Below, piece by piece: positions 8,133 through 17,028 of a stretch of DNA of 64,000 nt. Origin of the DNA: Fodinicurvata sediminis DSM 21159 (GTDB lineage: Bacteria > Pseudomonadota > Alphaproteobacteria > Kiloniellales > DSM-21159); NCBI RefSeq assembly GCF_000420625.1, contig NZ_ATVH01000016.1, positions 1 through 64,000 of the forward strand. The letters are read 5' to 3'. The translations under genes were made by a program, and so were the position numbers. The notes under the pieces are model-generated. The model did not search any database and was not told the DNA's origin. It saw only the letters and a program-made list of their open reading frames with translations. Numbering within the stretch: position 1 is the first letter of the stretch; each line of letters starts with the position of its first letter.

Positions 8133-9017
8133 ATGACAAAGCGTATCGGATTCATCGGGGTCGGGCTGATGGGCTATGGGCCCGCGCGCCTGTTGCTGGA
8201 GGCGGGCTATCCCCTGACGCTGCTGGGACATCGCAACCGGGAGCCTGTGGACGACCTGGTGGGACGCGGCGCGCAGGAAGTGGCTAACGCCGCGGAGCTG
8301 GCGCGCGGCGTGGATGTGATCATCACCTGCGTTTCCTCCTCGGCCATCATGGAAAGCCTGGTCGAGGGCGCGCAGGGAATCCTGGACGGCGCACGCGAGG
8401 GGCAGATCCTGATCGACATGACGACGGCCGACCCACAGTCCACCTTGTCCCTGGCGGGCAAGCTGGCGGAGAAGGGGGTGCGCATGATCGACGCGCCCAT
8501 GAGCCGGACGCCGCGGGAGGCCCGGGAAGGACGCCTGAACCTGCTGCTGGGGGGCGAGGCGGCCGATCTCGACGAGGTCGAGCCCATCCTGTCGGTCTAT
8601 TCCGAAAATCGCTTCCGGGCCGGACCGCTGGGCAGCGGTCATACCGTGAAACTGATCAACAATGCGCTCTCGCTGGGACATGCCGCCCTGGCTGCGGAAG
8701 CTGCGGCAAGCTGTGAGGCCGCCGGGGTCGATCCTCAGGTGCTCTACGATATCGTCACCGCTGGCGGTGCCGACAGCAAGATGTTCCGCATGGTCATGCC
8801 GGCGGCCCTGGAGGGGCGTACGGACGGGCTGGAGTTCACGCTGCAGAACGCGCGCAAGGACTATGGCTATTACCTGAAATCCGCCCGCGATGCCGGCTGC
8901 GTTCCCATGACGACCCAAGCCATTCACCAGCTGTTAGAGCTGGCCCTGGCCCAGGGCAAGGGTAACGAGTATGTGCCCTATCTCTATCGGGTGATGCAGG
9001 GCTGGCGCACCAAGTGA
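8133..9017 (+). CDS. NAD(P)-dependent oxidoreductase, 3-hydroxyisobutyrate/tartronate-semialdehyde reductase family
   Basis: 294-aa cytosolic beta-hydroxyacid dehydrogenase. The N-terminal Rossmann fold starts GFIGVGLMGYGPARLLLEAG. DAPMSRTPREAREGRL matches the substrate-binding motif of the family, and the catalytic-lysine helix GHTVKLINNALSLGHAA is intact. In sugar-acid pathways this family (GarR) reduces tartronate semialdehyde to glycerate, which would fit the UxaA/GarD-type dehydratase nearby, but the substrate is not certain. ATG 8133 has GGGAGG seven bases upstream; a longer frame from 8073 would run through the operator and is rejected. Confidence 0.88.
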   Translation: MTKRIGFIGVGLMGYGPARLLLEAGYPLTLLGHRNREPVDDLVGRGAQEVANAAELARGVDVIITCVSSSAIMESLVEGAQGILDGAREGQILIDMTTADPQSTLSLAGKLAEKGVRMIDAPMSRTPREAREGRLNLLLGGEAADLDEVEPILSVYSENRFRAGPLGSGHTVKLINNALSLGHAALAAEAAASCEAAGVDPQVLYDIVTAGGADSKMFRMVMPAALEGRTDGLEFTLQNARKDYGYYLKSARDAGCVPMTTQAIHQLLELALAQGKGNEYVPYLYRVMQGWRTK

Positions 9018-9048
9018 TCCAGGACCCCTTACGCGGATAGGAGAATAC

Positions 9049-9993
9049 ATGTCCAAGTTTCCTCTTCTTGCCCTGTCCCCCCTGGGACCGTCGGATATCC
9101 AGGAGCAGCTCGATGCGGAATTCGAGTGCCACCTGGTCGGCCGCGACGGATCGCTGGAGGAGCTGCTCGAACGGGTGGGCGGCCAGGTCACGGCCCTGGT
9201 CACGACCGGCGGACGCGGCGCCGAGGCGGAGCTGATCGAGGCCCTGCCGAAGCTGCGCGTGATCGCCTGCTACGGTGTGGGGGTCGACGCGATCGATCAC
9301 GCGGCTGCTGGACGGCAGGGCGTGACTGTCACCAATACCCCGGATGTCCTGACCGACGATGTTGCGGACCTGGCGGTCTTCCTGTTGGGGAGTCTGCACC
9401 GCCTGCTCGTGCGTGGTGATCACTGGGTCCGTTCCGGCGCGTGGTCCCGTTCAGGTGATCTTCCCCTTGGGCGCAGCCTGCGCGGACGCCGTGCCGGCAT
9501 TCTGGGGCTGGGCCGCATTGGAGAGGCCACGGCGCGGCGCCTGGAGGTCTTCGGGATGGAGATCCTCTATCACAAGCGCAGCCCCAAGCCGGACTCGCGC
9601 TGGACCTACATGGACAGTCCCCAGGCGCTGGCCCGTCAGTGTGATGACCTCATGGTCTGCTGCAGCGGAGGGGCCGCGACCCGTCACCTGGTCGATGACA
9701 AGGTCCTGGAGGCCCTTGGGCCCACCGGAACGCTGGTGAACGTCGCGCGCGGCAGTGTGGTAGATGAAGGGGCGCTGATCGCCGCGCTGCAGGACGGGCG
9801 GGTCGCAGGTGCGGCACTGGATGTCTTCGAGAACGAACCGCAGGTGCCAGAAGCGCTCAGCGGCCGCGACAATGTGGTGCTGGCCCCGCATATCGGCAGC
9901 GCCACCTGGGAGACGCGGCGCGCGATGGGCAACCTGGTGCTGGACAATCTACGTGCGCACCGGGACGGGCGCGCATTGCTGACGCCTGTATAG
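9049..9993 (+). CDS. D-isomer-specific 2-hydroxyacid dehydrogenase
   Basis: 314-aa NAD(P)-dependent dehydrogenase acting on 2-hydroxy or 2-oxo acids (glyoxylate/hydroxypyruvate reductase type). The nucleotide-binding motif GLGRIGEATARRLEVFG, the catalytic arginine in NVARGSVVDEGALI, the Glu in ENEP and the catalytic His in LAPHIGSAT are all in order. It follows the reductase by 31 bp behind a TAGGAGAAT ribosome site, so the two form an operon. It ends 5 bp from the convergent GntR gene. Possibly it handles a keto-acid product of sugar-acid breakdown. Confidence 0.9.
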   Translation: MSKFPLLALSPLGPSDIQEQLDAEFECHLVGRDGSLEELLERVGGQVTALVTTGGRGAEAELIEALPKLRVIACYGVGVDAIDHAAAGRQGVTVTNTPDVLTDDVADLAVFLLGSLHRLLVRGDHWVRSGAWSRSGDLPLGRSLRGRRAGILGLGRIGEATARRLEVFGMEILYHKRSPKPDSRWTYMDSPQALARQCDDLMVCCSGGAATRHLVDDKVLEALGPTGTLVNVARGSVVDEGALIAALQDGRVAGAALDVFENEPQVPEALSGRDNVVLAPHIGSATWETRRAMGNLVLDNLRAHRDGRALLTPV

Positions 9994-9998
9994 CAGGG

Positions 9999-10730
9999 TC
10001 AGCCGGCAGCACCGCGTCCGGGGCCACTTTCCTTCAGGGTCCTGTACGAGCCGTAGTGCTGTTCCAGGTGCCGACGCATCGCCTCTTCGGCCGCATCCGG
10101 ACTGCCGCTCTCAATGGCCTCGACGATCTGGCGGTGCGCCTCGGAGGCGATCCTGTCCTCGCCGGGCCGTTGCAGGACGTGCGCGCGCCGATCGTCCAGC
10201 AGGGTGGACAGCGCCTCGTGCACGGCCATGATGATGGAATTGCCGCTTATCTCCGCAAGGGCGGCGTGAAAGGCCACATCCGAACGCTTGAAGGCTGGTT
10301 CGTCGCCAATGGTGCGCAGGTTGCTTTCCAGGGCCTCGCGCAGCAGGCGGTGGTCCTCCGGTGTTCCCTGTTCAGCGGCGTGGCGCGCAATGGCCACCTC
10401 GAACAGGACGCGCGCGTCCTGCAGTGAGGTTTGACCCTCGGGGTCTTCCAAAAGGCTGCGCACGGCGCCGGACAGGCGGGGCAGCACGCTTTCCAGCGTG
10501 GGCTTTATCACCCGTGGCCGGGTACCGCTGCTGATCGCGACAAATCCGAGTTTCTGCAGGTAGAACAGAGCCTCGCGAATGGCGGGGCGCCCAACGCCAA
10601 ACTGCTCCATCATCTCGCGTTCCGCCGGCAACTGGTCGCCTGCCTGGTAGTGGCCGTCGCGGATGTCCTGTTCCAGGCGTTCCGCCACCTGTTCCGACAG
10701 CGTCTTGCGTTCAATCTTGTAGGTTTTCAT
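9999..10730 (-). CDS. GntR-family (FCD/FadR subfamily) transcriptional regulator
   Basis: 243 aa. The N-terminal winged helix (about 1-75) reads LSEQVAERLEQDIRDGHYQ, GDQLPAEREMMEQFGVGRP and AIREALFYLQKLGFV. The C-terminal FCD domain (about 95-230) has the metal-site residues typical of this ligand-binding fold (FEVAIARHAAEQ, DVAFHAALAEISGN, EAHRQIVEAI). FCD regulators sense sugar acids or carboxylates and usually repress neighbouring catabolic genes. The start at 10730 follows AGGAACTGAA. Likely targets are the palindrome at 8075 or the repeats near 14060-14293. Confidence 0.9.
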   Translation of the reverse strand: MKTYKIERKTLSEQVAERLEQDIRDGHYQAGDQLPAEREMMEQFGVGRPAIREALFYLQKLGFVAISSGTRPRVIKPTLESVLPRLSGAVRSLLEDPEGQTSLQDARVLFEVAIARHAAEQGTPEDHRLLREALESNLRTIGDEPAFKRSDVAFHAALAEISGNSIIMAVHEALSTLLDDRRAHVLQRPGEDRIASEAHRQIVEAIESGSPDAAEEAMRRHLEQHYGSYRTLKESGPGRGAAG

Positions 10731-10927
10731 TTCAGTTCCTGCGCCGTGAAGCATGCGCTTTCACGGCCATGCCCCATGGATCACCAGCGTCCTTGCGGTT
10801 GACCCCGCACGCTTTTCCCAGAGGCGGAAATCCTTGTCATGAGAAAAAGTCTCCGAATGTTCGCCCCCAAACGCTCGCCCCTGGCGGCGTGGGGATGCGT
10901 GGGTGCCCCATGAGACCAGACTCGCTG

Positions 10928-12310
10928 TCAGCGGTAGAGCAGGCTGGGCAGCCACATGGAAATCGCCGGAATGAAGGTGATGAGCAGCAGAGAAATGACC
11001 AGAGGCACCAGGAACGGCAGGGTGCCGCGCATGCAGCGCTCGAACGAGACGCCGGACACGCGGGACAGGACGTAGAGAACCATGCCGACGGGCGGTGTCA
11101 GCAGGCCAATCATCAGGTTCAGCACCATGATCACGCCGAAATGGACCGGGTCGACGCCCACCTGGACCGCGACCGGCAGCAGCACCGGGACCAGAATGGT
11201 GATGGCGGCCACCGTCTCCATGAAACAGCCGACCACCAGCATGATGAGGGTCATGATCAGCAGGATGACCGCCTGGTTGTCCGTGTAGGCGGTGAGCAGG
11301 CCAGCAAAATGGTTGGTGAACTGGTTGCTGATCAGGATCCACGAGAAGATCGAGGCTGCCGCCACGACAAGCAGGATGATCGCAGTGGTCTCGATCGTCT
11401 CCATGCTGATGCGAAGCAGCCGCCGCGGCGGCAAGGTGCGATAGACGACGGTGCCGAGGAACAGCGCATAGACGACGGCTGCGATCGCGGCTTCGGTCGG
11501 CGTGAAGGCGCCGGAAATGATGCCGCCGATGATGATGAGCGGGGTCAAGAGCGACAGGAACGCTTTGCTAAAGGTTGACCACAGGCGGCGGAGATCGAAA
11601 CGGGTGTCGCGTGGATAGCCGCGGCGGCGGGCGATCCAGGCCACCATGATCATCAGGGTCGCGGCCATCAGCAGGCCCGGGATCAGGCCGGCGACGAACA
11701 GCTGGCCGATCGAGGCCGAGGCCATCACGCCATAGATCACCATGGGCAGGCTGGGGGGAATGATGGGGCCGATGGTCGAGGAGGCGGCGGTGATTCCGAT
11801 CGCGAAGTCGGAATCATAGCCGCGTTCGCGCATCGCCTTGATCTCGATGGTGCCAAGCCCGCCGGCATCCGCGACCGCAGCGCCGGACATGCCCGAGAAG
11901 ATGATGCTGGCGCCGATGTTGACGTGTCCCAGCCCGCCGCGCATCCAGCCCATCAGGGCGTTGGCGAAATTGAACAGCCGGTAGGTGATCCCCGCGCCGT
12001 TCATCAGCGTGCCGGCCAGGATGAAGAAGGGAATGGCGAGCAGCGGGAAACTGTCGACCCCGTTGATCATCCGGTGGGCGACGACGAAATCGGGAACCTG
12101 CCCGGTGACATAGACGAACAGAAGGCTGGAGCCGCCGAGGGACACCGCAACGGGAATACCTGCGAGCAGCATCGTGAAGAGAACGGCGAAGAGGAAGCCG
12201 AGGTCCTGTTCGGTCCAGGCCAGCCAGACGGAAAGCAGTGTACCGATGGCGAGAATGACAGGCGCAAAGATCCTGGGCCGCTGGCCCTGTGCCATGGGGG
12301 TCGCGGTCAT
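10928..12310 (-). CDS. TRAP transporter large permease (DctM subunit)
   Basis: 460-aa integral membrane protein, the ion-coupled channel subunit of a TRAP importer. Hydrophobic segments run along the whole length; family stretches include PFFILAGTLMNGAGI, GGLGHVNIGASIIFSGMSG, PPSLPMVIYG and LLTPPVGMVLYV. It works with the DctQ protein, overlapping it by 4 bp (ATGA), and receives substrate from the periplasmic DctP at 12977. Start 12310 is chosen from AGGAAAG upstream and the overlap; reading from 12391 would intrude deep into dctQ. Confidence 0.93.
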   Translation of the reverse strand: MTATPMAQGQRPRIFAPVILAIGTLLSVWLAWTEQDLGFLFAVLFTMLLAGIPVAVSLGGSSLLFVYVTGQVPDFVVAHRMINGVDSFPLLAIPFFILAGTLMNGAGITYRLFNFANALMGWMRGGLGHVNIGASIIFSGMSGAAVADAGGLGTIEIKAMRERGYDSDFAIGITAASSTIGPIIPPSLPMVIYGVMASASIGQLFVAGLIPGLLMAATLMIMVAWIARRRGYPRDTRFDLRRLWSTFSKAFLSLLTPLIIIGGIISGAFTPTEAAIAAVVYALFLGTVVYRTLPPRRLLRISMETIETTAIILLVVAAASIFSWILISNQFTNHFAGLLTAYTDNQAVILLIMTLIMLVVGCFMETVAAITILVPVLLPVAVQVGVDPVHFGVIMVLNLMIGLLTPPVGMVLYVLSRVSGVSFERCMRGTLPFLVPLVISLLLITFIPAISMWLPSLLYR

Positions 12311-12885
12311 CGGGTGCTTTCCTCGCTGTCTCGAGTCCCGGAATTGTGCTGGGGTCGGGTGGTGCTGAACCTCTGCGGCCAGACGCTCCACATACGATGG
12401 GCCATCCGAAGGGCCATGAGGGCGAATCCTGCACAGGCCATGTAATAGATGATGCTCTTGGGGATATCGACGGAGGCCATGTAGGAGCCTGTGCGTCCCG
12501 CCACTTCATAGCAAAGCCAGGCAAGGATGACGAAGAACACAAGGCATACAAGGTCGACGAACGAGGCCAGCAGCCGCCCGACAGGCGCGGACATGTATCG
12601 GTAGAGGAACTCCATCATGATATGGCTGTTCCGGCGCACCGCCATGGCGCCGCCCAGGAAGCCAACCCCAATCAGGAGGTAGCGCGCCATCTCCTCGGTC
12701 CAGCCAATCGAGTCGCCAAGTACAAAGCGCGTGAAAAATTGCGCAAAAACGTCGACGGCAAGCAGCCAGAAGACCAGAAGGACGATGTAGTCTTCCGGCG
12801 CAAATTCGGTGCGGTCAAATGGGGGTTCAGCCTCGAGCTCGAACGATTCTGATTCGGATGCGTCTTCCGGATGCGGATCGGTCAT
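12307..12885 (-). CDS. TRAP transporter small permease (DctQ subunit)
   Basis: 192-aa four-helix membrane protein. A long acidic cytoplasmic N terminus (residues 1-40, rich in E/D/S) precedes the first helix YIVLLVFWLLAVDVFAQFF. The family motifs WTEEMARYLLIGVGFLGGAMAVRRNSHI and the C-terminal helix are present. The start at 12885 has TTGGAG seven bases upstream. It overlaps dctM and is separated from dctP by a strong hairpin. Confidence 0.9.
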   Translation of the reverse strand: MTDPHPEDASESESFELEAEPPFDRTEFAPEDYIVLLVFWLLAVDVFAQFFTRFVLGDSIGWTEEMARYLLIGVGFLGGAMAVRRNSHIMMEFLYRYMSAPVGRLLASFVDLVCLVFFVILAWLCYEVAGRTGSYMASVDIPKSIIYYMACAGFALMALRMAHRMWSVWPQRFSTTRPQHNSGTRDSEESTR

Positions 12886-12925
12886 CTTCAACTCCAAGGC
12901 TGTGGGAGCAAACGCAAGGGCACGG

Positions 12926-12962
12926 CTCCCCGCCTGCCATGCTCGATCCGGCAGGCGGGGAG
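12926..12962 (-). promoter_or_regulatory. Intra-operon hairpin between dctP and dctQ
   Basis: CTCCCCGCCTGCC (12926-12938) pairs perfectly with GGCAGGCGGGGAG (12950-12962), a 13-bp GC-rich stem with an 11-nt loop and no T tract. It lies directly after the dctP stop in the transcription direction. Such hairpins protect the upstream mRNA or partly terminate, giving many copies of the binding protein per membrane complex. Confidence 0.75.
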
Positions 12963-12976
12963 AGCGTTAAGCGTGA

Positions 12977-13960
12977 TCAGAGGTTCTGGAGGCGATCGAA
13001 GGTTTCCTGGGACCAGTCGACGTCTTCACCTGTCAGGTGCGGACGCACGGTCTCGCGGAAGGCTTCGCGGTCCACATCCTGATTGACCGTCGTTCCTTCG
13101 TCCTCGAACCAGGCGACCAGTTCCTGCTCGGACTCGATGATATCCTGGGTGGCGCCCTGGGCCGCTTCCTCTAGGACGTTGGTGAGGATCTCCTGGTCCT
13201 CCTCGGAAAGCGCATTCCAGGTCATTCCGCTGACGATGGTCAGCAGCGAGTCCGTGATGTGGCCGGTCAGGTTGATGTAATCCTGGACTTCATAGAACTT
13301 CTTCGCCCGGATGGTGTTGAGCGGGTTTTCCTGGGCATCGACCGTGCCCTGCTGCAAGGCCAGGTAGACCTCGGCAAAGGCGATCGGCGTCGGGTTGGCG
13401 CCGACGGCTTCCGGCATCATCATGTACAGTGGCGCATTGGGTGTGCGGATCTTCAGCCCTTCCATGTCGGAGGGCGTGTCGACTTCCGTGTTCGAGGTGA
13501 CATGGCGCTGGCCGTAATAGGTCTGGGTTATGACCTTGTTGTCGGTCTCGTCCCGATAGCCCTGGGCCAGTTCGCGAAACAGGTCGCTCTCGCGGTATGC
13601 CTTCCAGTGATCGACATCGCGGAACATGTAGGGCGCGCCGGCAATGCCGATCGGGCCATAGGAGCGAGCGGCAAACTGGTTGCCGGTGTAGATCACGTCG
13701 ACCGTGCCCAGGCCGAGCCCTTCGTTGATGTCCACTTCCTTGCCCAGCGAAGAGGCCGGAAAGACCTCCATCGTATGCCGGCCGTCGGTGCGTTTCTCGA
13801 GTTCGTCCGCGGCCCAGACTGCCCATTCGTGAAAGGGCTCCGAGGTCTCGTAGACATGGGCGAACTTCATGTCCTTGGCAGATGCGGTGTTCGCTGTCGC
13901 CACGGCCCCGACTGCGAGGGCCATCAATCCACATTTTCCCAGAAACGTAAGCTTGGTCAT
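12977..13960 (-). CDS. TRAP transporter substrate-binding protein (DctP family)
   Basis: 327-aa periplasmic protein with a signal peptide (residues 1-27, cleavage near TASA). After the leader come KFAHVYETSEPFHEWAVWAADELE, the KTDGRHTMEVFP-like strand (RTDGRHTMEVFP), DVIYTGNQFAA, LKIRTPNAPLYMMMPEAVGA and the carboxylate-recognition segment with EVYLALQQGTVDAQENPL. The Arg in KIRTPN forms the salt bridge to the carboxylate of ligands in this family. The linked dehydratase suggests a sugar acid (hexuronate or aldarate). Start 13960 follows GGAGGAAAACAGCTC. It is first in the operon dctP-dctQ-dctM. Confidence 0.93.
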   Translation of the reverse strand: MTKLTFLGKCGLMALAVGAVATANTASAKDMKFAHVYETSEPFHEWAVWAADELEKRTDGRHTMEVFPASSLGKEVDINEGLGLGTVDVIYTGNQFAARSYGPIGIAGAPYMFRDVDHWKAYRESDLFRELAQGYRDETDNKVITQTYYGQRHVTSNTEVDTPSDMEGLKIRTPNAPLYMMMPEAVGANPTPIAFAEVYLALQQGTVDAQENPLNTIRAKKFYEVQDYINLTGHITDSLLTIVSGMTWNALSEEDQEILTNVLEEAAQGATQDIIESEQELVAWFEDEGTTVNQDVDREAFRETVRPHLTGEDVDWSQETFDRLQNL

Positions 13961-14374
13961 GAGCTGTTTTCCTCCGTGTACAGGTCTTGTTCTGCTTTTC
14001 AGTCTTGTTCGCGATACAACCGCGACAGACATGCACCATTCTTCTTTTTGCCGCGGGATATTATACCTTTCATACCAACATACCAAATAATTTTGCGTGA
14101 CTTTACATGACTATGAAGGCAAGCGCCGTGAGTGAAGGGCTCCGTAAGTCCAGCCAGGGTCGGCCCCTGAAGTTGTATGCTGGCCAGGTGGCATAGCTTT
14201 GCATCAAATGTTCCCGGGCATGACAGCAACCAGCGTTTGCAAGCCTGAGGCAAGGGCCTTGCACAGGATTTGCCATAGTCGAACCTTTCATACTGGTATA
14301 CAGTTATCGGCAACCTGGTGCGAGATCGGACCTATTGGTTCGGGCGGAAACCAGGACAGGAACGGAGGACCCTC
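13961..14374. promoter_or_regulatory. Divergent promoter/operator region between dctP and uxaA
   Basis: A 414-bp gap with AT-rich islands. Toward dctP, a -10 box TATAAT lies at 14060-14065 (minus strand), with tandem TTGGTATG TTGGTATG at 14071-14086 overlapping the -35 position. Toward uxaA, TACTGGTATACAG lies at 14291-14303. CCTTTCATAC occurs at both sites (14066-14075 and 14284-14293). TTGGTATACCAA-like elements are the known operators of hexuronate GntR regulators such as UxuR/ExuR, so the GntR protein at 9999 may act here. Confidence 0.6.
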
Positions 14375-15955
14375 ATGGCACAGACCGAAACCCAGTTGGC
14401 AGAGGCGGAACGGACTCCGAGTGTGCAGGCCGTGTCTGCGCCGGCCGTGGTGCGCCTGAACCCGGACGACAATGTCATGGTGGCCTGTCGCCGCTTGACG
14501 GCGGGGAGCGAACCGTCTGCGCTCGGTGTGAAATGTCTCGATGATATTCCATCAGGCCACAAGGTGGCGGCCCGCGCGATTGCGCATGGTGAGGCCGTTC
14601 GCAAATATGGCCAGATCATCGGTTTCGCCACTCAGGACATTGACGCCGGCCAGCACGTGCATACGCACAACTGTGGCATGGGCGACTTCGAGCGCGATTA
14701 TGCCTACGGCGCCGAGGCACGCCCCACCGACTATGTGCCCGAGGCGGAGCGCGCGACTTTCCAGGGAATCGTGCGCCCTGACGGCCGTATTGCGACCCGC
14801 AATTACATAGGTGTCCTGACTACGGTGAACTGTTCCGCGACGGTCGCTCGCGCGGTGGCGGACTCCTTTCGCGGACCAGCGCTCGATGCCTATCCCAATG
14901 TGGACGGAGTCGTGGCTTTTGCACACGGAACCGGCTGCGGTATGGCCGGCTCGGGCGAAGGCATGGAACTGCTGCAGCGCACCCTGCACGGCTACCTGAC
15001 GCATCCGAACTTTGCCGGTGTCCTGCTGATCGGACTTGGCTGCGAGATGAACCAGATCAATCGCATCGTGGAGCGCTTCGGGCTCGAGCGCGGCAGCAGC
15101 TTCGACTACATGAAGATCCAGGAGGCCGGCGGTACGCGCGCCGCGGTCCAGGATGGCGTGGAGCGTGTCCAGGCCATGCTTCCTGCCGCCAACGAGGTGA
15201 AACGCCAGCCGGTTTCCGCCAGCCATATCAAACTGGCGCTGCAGTGCGGCGGTTCGGATGGTTATTCCGGTATCACGGCAAATCCGGCGCTCGGCGCCGC
15301 CGTTGACAAGCTGGTACGCCATGGCGGTACGGCAATCCTCAGCGAGACACCGGAGATCTATGGCGCCGAACATCTGCTGACGCGGCGCGCCGCCAGTCGC
15401 GAGGTAGGTGAGAAGCTGATCGAGCGTATCCACTGGTGGGAGGATTACACCGCGAAGAATTCCGGTTCCATGGACAACAACCCCTCTCCCGGGAACAAGG
15501 AAGGCGGCCTGACCACGATTCTGGAGAAATCCCTGGGGGCGGCCGCCAAGGGCGGCACGACTCGGTTGGAGAATGTCCATGGTTATGCCGAGCCCATCGC
15601 GGGGCCGGGCTTCGTGTTCATGGATTCACCCGGTTACGACCCCTGTTCGATCACCGGTCAGATCGCCAGCGGCGCGAATATCGTCTGTTTTACCACCGGC
15701 CGCGGCTCGGTGTCCGGCTTCAAGCCGTCGCCCTCCTTGAAGCTCTGCACGAACTCGACGACCTACCAGCGCATGTCCGAGGACATGGACATCAACTGCG
15801 GGCCCGTACTGGATGAAGGCATTTCCATCGAGGAGATGGGGGACAAGATCTTCGATCTGATCCTGCGTACCGCTTCGGGCCAGCAGAGCTGCAGCGAGGC
15901 GCTCGACTTCGGTGACAATGAGTTCGTTCCCTGGCAGATCGGCGCGGTGATGTAG
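14375..15955 (+). CDS. UxaA/GarD-family altronate or galactarate dehydratase
   Basis: 526-aa iron-dependent sugar-acid dehydratase, full length for the fused form. The N-terminal SAF-like domain (about 25-110) contains DNVMVACRRL and IPSGHKVAARAI. The large domain has YPNVDGVVAFAHGTGCGMA, LLIGLGCEMNQ, LALQCGGSDGYSGITANPALG, NPSPGNKEGGL, CFTTGRGS and MDINCGP, all lining up with GarD/UxaA motifs, including cysteines that could bind iron. It removes water from an altronate- or galactarate-like acid to give a 2-keto-3-deoxy acid. Start 14375 has GGAGGA five bases upstream. It is divergent from the TRAP operon, which probably imports its substrate. Confidence 0.92.
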   Translation: MAQTETQLAEAERTPSVQAVSAPAVVRLNPDDNVMVACRRLTAGSEPSALGVKCLDDIPSGHKVAARAIAHGEAVRKYGQIIGFATQDIDAGQHVHTHNCGMGDFERDYAYGAEARPTDYVPEAERATFQGIVRPDGRIATRNYIGVLTTVNCSATVARAVADSFRGPALDAYPNVDGVVAFAHGTGCGMAGSGEGMELLQRTLHGYLTHPNFAGVLLIGLGCEMNQINRIVERFGLERGSSFDYMKIQEAGGTRAAVQDGVERVQAMLPAANEVKRQPVSASHIKLALQCGGSDGYSGITANPALGAAVDKLVRHGGTAILSETPEIYGAEHLLTRRAASREVGEKLIERIHWWEDYTAKNSGSMDNNPSPGNKEGGLTTILEKSLGAAAKGGTTRLENVHGYAEPIAGPGFVFMDSPGYDPCSITGQIASGANIVCFTTGRGSVSGFKPSPSLKLCTNSTTYQRMSEDMDINCGPVLDEGISIEEMGDKIFDLILRTASGQQSCSEALDFGDNEFVPWQIGAVM

Positions 15956-16269
15956 GGCGTTGCCGCAGTCAATTCGCGCAACTCTTTACCTTCCTGGGCG
16001 GTGATCGCGCTCAGGCTCGCAAGCACGAGGACACTGCCGGGAAAAGCTCGCTTTCAAGGGGTTGTGTGCGGTTATCCAGCTTGCAATTTGCTGGTTTGCT
16101 GTCTAAGGTCAGATCCAACAAACAGGGCTTGCAAAGGAAATTCCGACAAGAGAATTCCAGCAGGTGCCGAAACAGGAAGCTGGGCCTGCCATAGCCATAC
16201 TGGGAATGCCGAAAAGGCGTGGAAGGCAAGGTCGGGGTTGAACAGGGAATAGGGGAGTGCCGGACAGGT
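15956..16269 (+). other. Leader region of the LIV ABC operon
   Basis: 314 bp between uxaA and livG. I see no gene, no strong terminator for uxaA and no clear sigma-70 promoter. GGGGAG at 16252-16257 is the nearest ribosome-like sequence to the livG start. Confidence 0.5.
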
Positions 16270-17028
16270 ATGACCGGGTCCGAGTATGTGCTGGAAGCCG
16301 AAGGGCTGACCAAACAGTTTCGCGGCTTCTATGCCGTGAACGGTGTGAATCTAAAAGTCCGGCGGGGGAGCATCCATGCGCTGATTGGTCCCAACGGCGC
16401 CGGAAAGACCACTGTCTTCAATCTTCTGACAAAATTCCTGGAGCCCACCTCAGGGCGCATTCTCTATAACGGGGAAGACATCACGCGCAGCGGCTCGGCG
16501 GCCATTGCACGCAAGGGCATGGTGCGCTCTTTCCAGATTTCGGCCGTTTTTCCGCAACTAACCACCTTGGAGAATGTACGGGTGGCCTTGCAGCGGCCAA
16601 CGGGCCTGACCCACAAGTTCTGGAAAGCCGAAAAGGTGCTCGATTCCATGAACGAGCAGGCCATGGAACTGCTGGAAGCGGTGGGGCTCAACGATTTTGC
16701 GCAGGTGCATGCTGGCGAGCTGCCTTATGGGCGCAAGCGCTCGCTCGAGATTGCAACGACCCTGGCGCTCGATCCGGAGTTCATGCTGCTGGACGAACCG
16801 ACCGCCGGCATGGCGCACGAAGATGTCAGCAGGGTATCGGCCCTGATCAAGCGGGTGTCGAAGGACAGAACGATCCTGTTAGTCGAGCATAATCTGAGTG
16901 TTGTGTCCGATCTTTCCGACACAATTACGGTTCTCCAGCGCGGAGAGGTCCTGGTCGAGGGCGATTACGAGACGCTGACGAACAACCCCGACGTGCGCGA
17001 GGCTTATATGGGAACCGGTCATGCCTGA
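16270..17028 (+). CDS. ABC transporter ATP-binding protein, LivG type
   Basis: 252-aa cytoplasmic ATPase of a branched-chain-amino-acid-type importer (HAAT family). Walker A is GPNGAGKTT, the signature region is the degenerate GELPYGRKRSLEIA, Walker B is FMLLDEPTAGM, and the H-loop is LLVEHNL. LivG-specific features are TKQFRGFYAVNGVNL and RSFQISAVFPQLT. It overlaps livF by 8 bp. ATG 16270 is chosen because the domain begins a few residues later. Substrate of the system is unknown; see the binding protein at 17792. Confidence 0.92.
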   Translation: MTGSEYVLEAEGLTKQFRGFYAVNGVNLKVRRGSIHALIGPNGAGKTTVFNLLTKFLEPTSGRILYNGEDITRSGSAAIARKGMVRSFQISAVFPQLTTLENVRVALQRPTGLTHKFWKAEKVLDSMNEQAMELLEAVGLNDFAQVHAGELPYGRKRSLEIATTLALDPEFMLLDEPTAGMAHEDVSRVSALIKRVSKDRTILLVEHNLSVVSDLSDTITVLQRGEVLVEGDYETLTNNPDVREAYMGTGHA

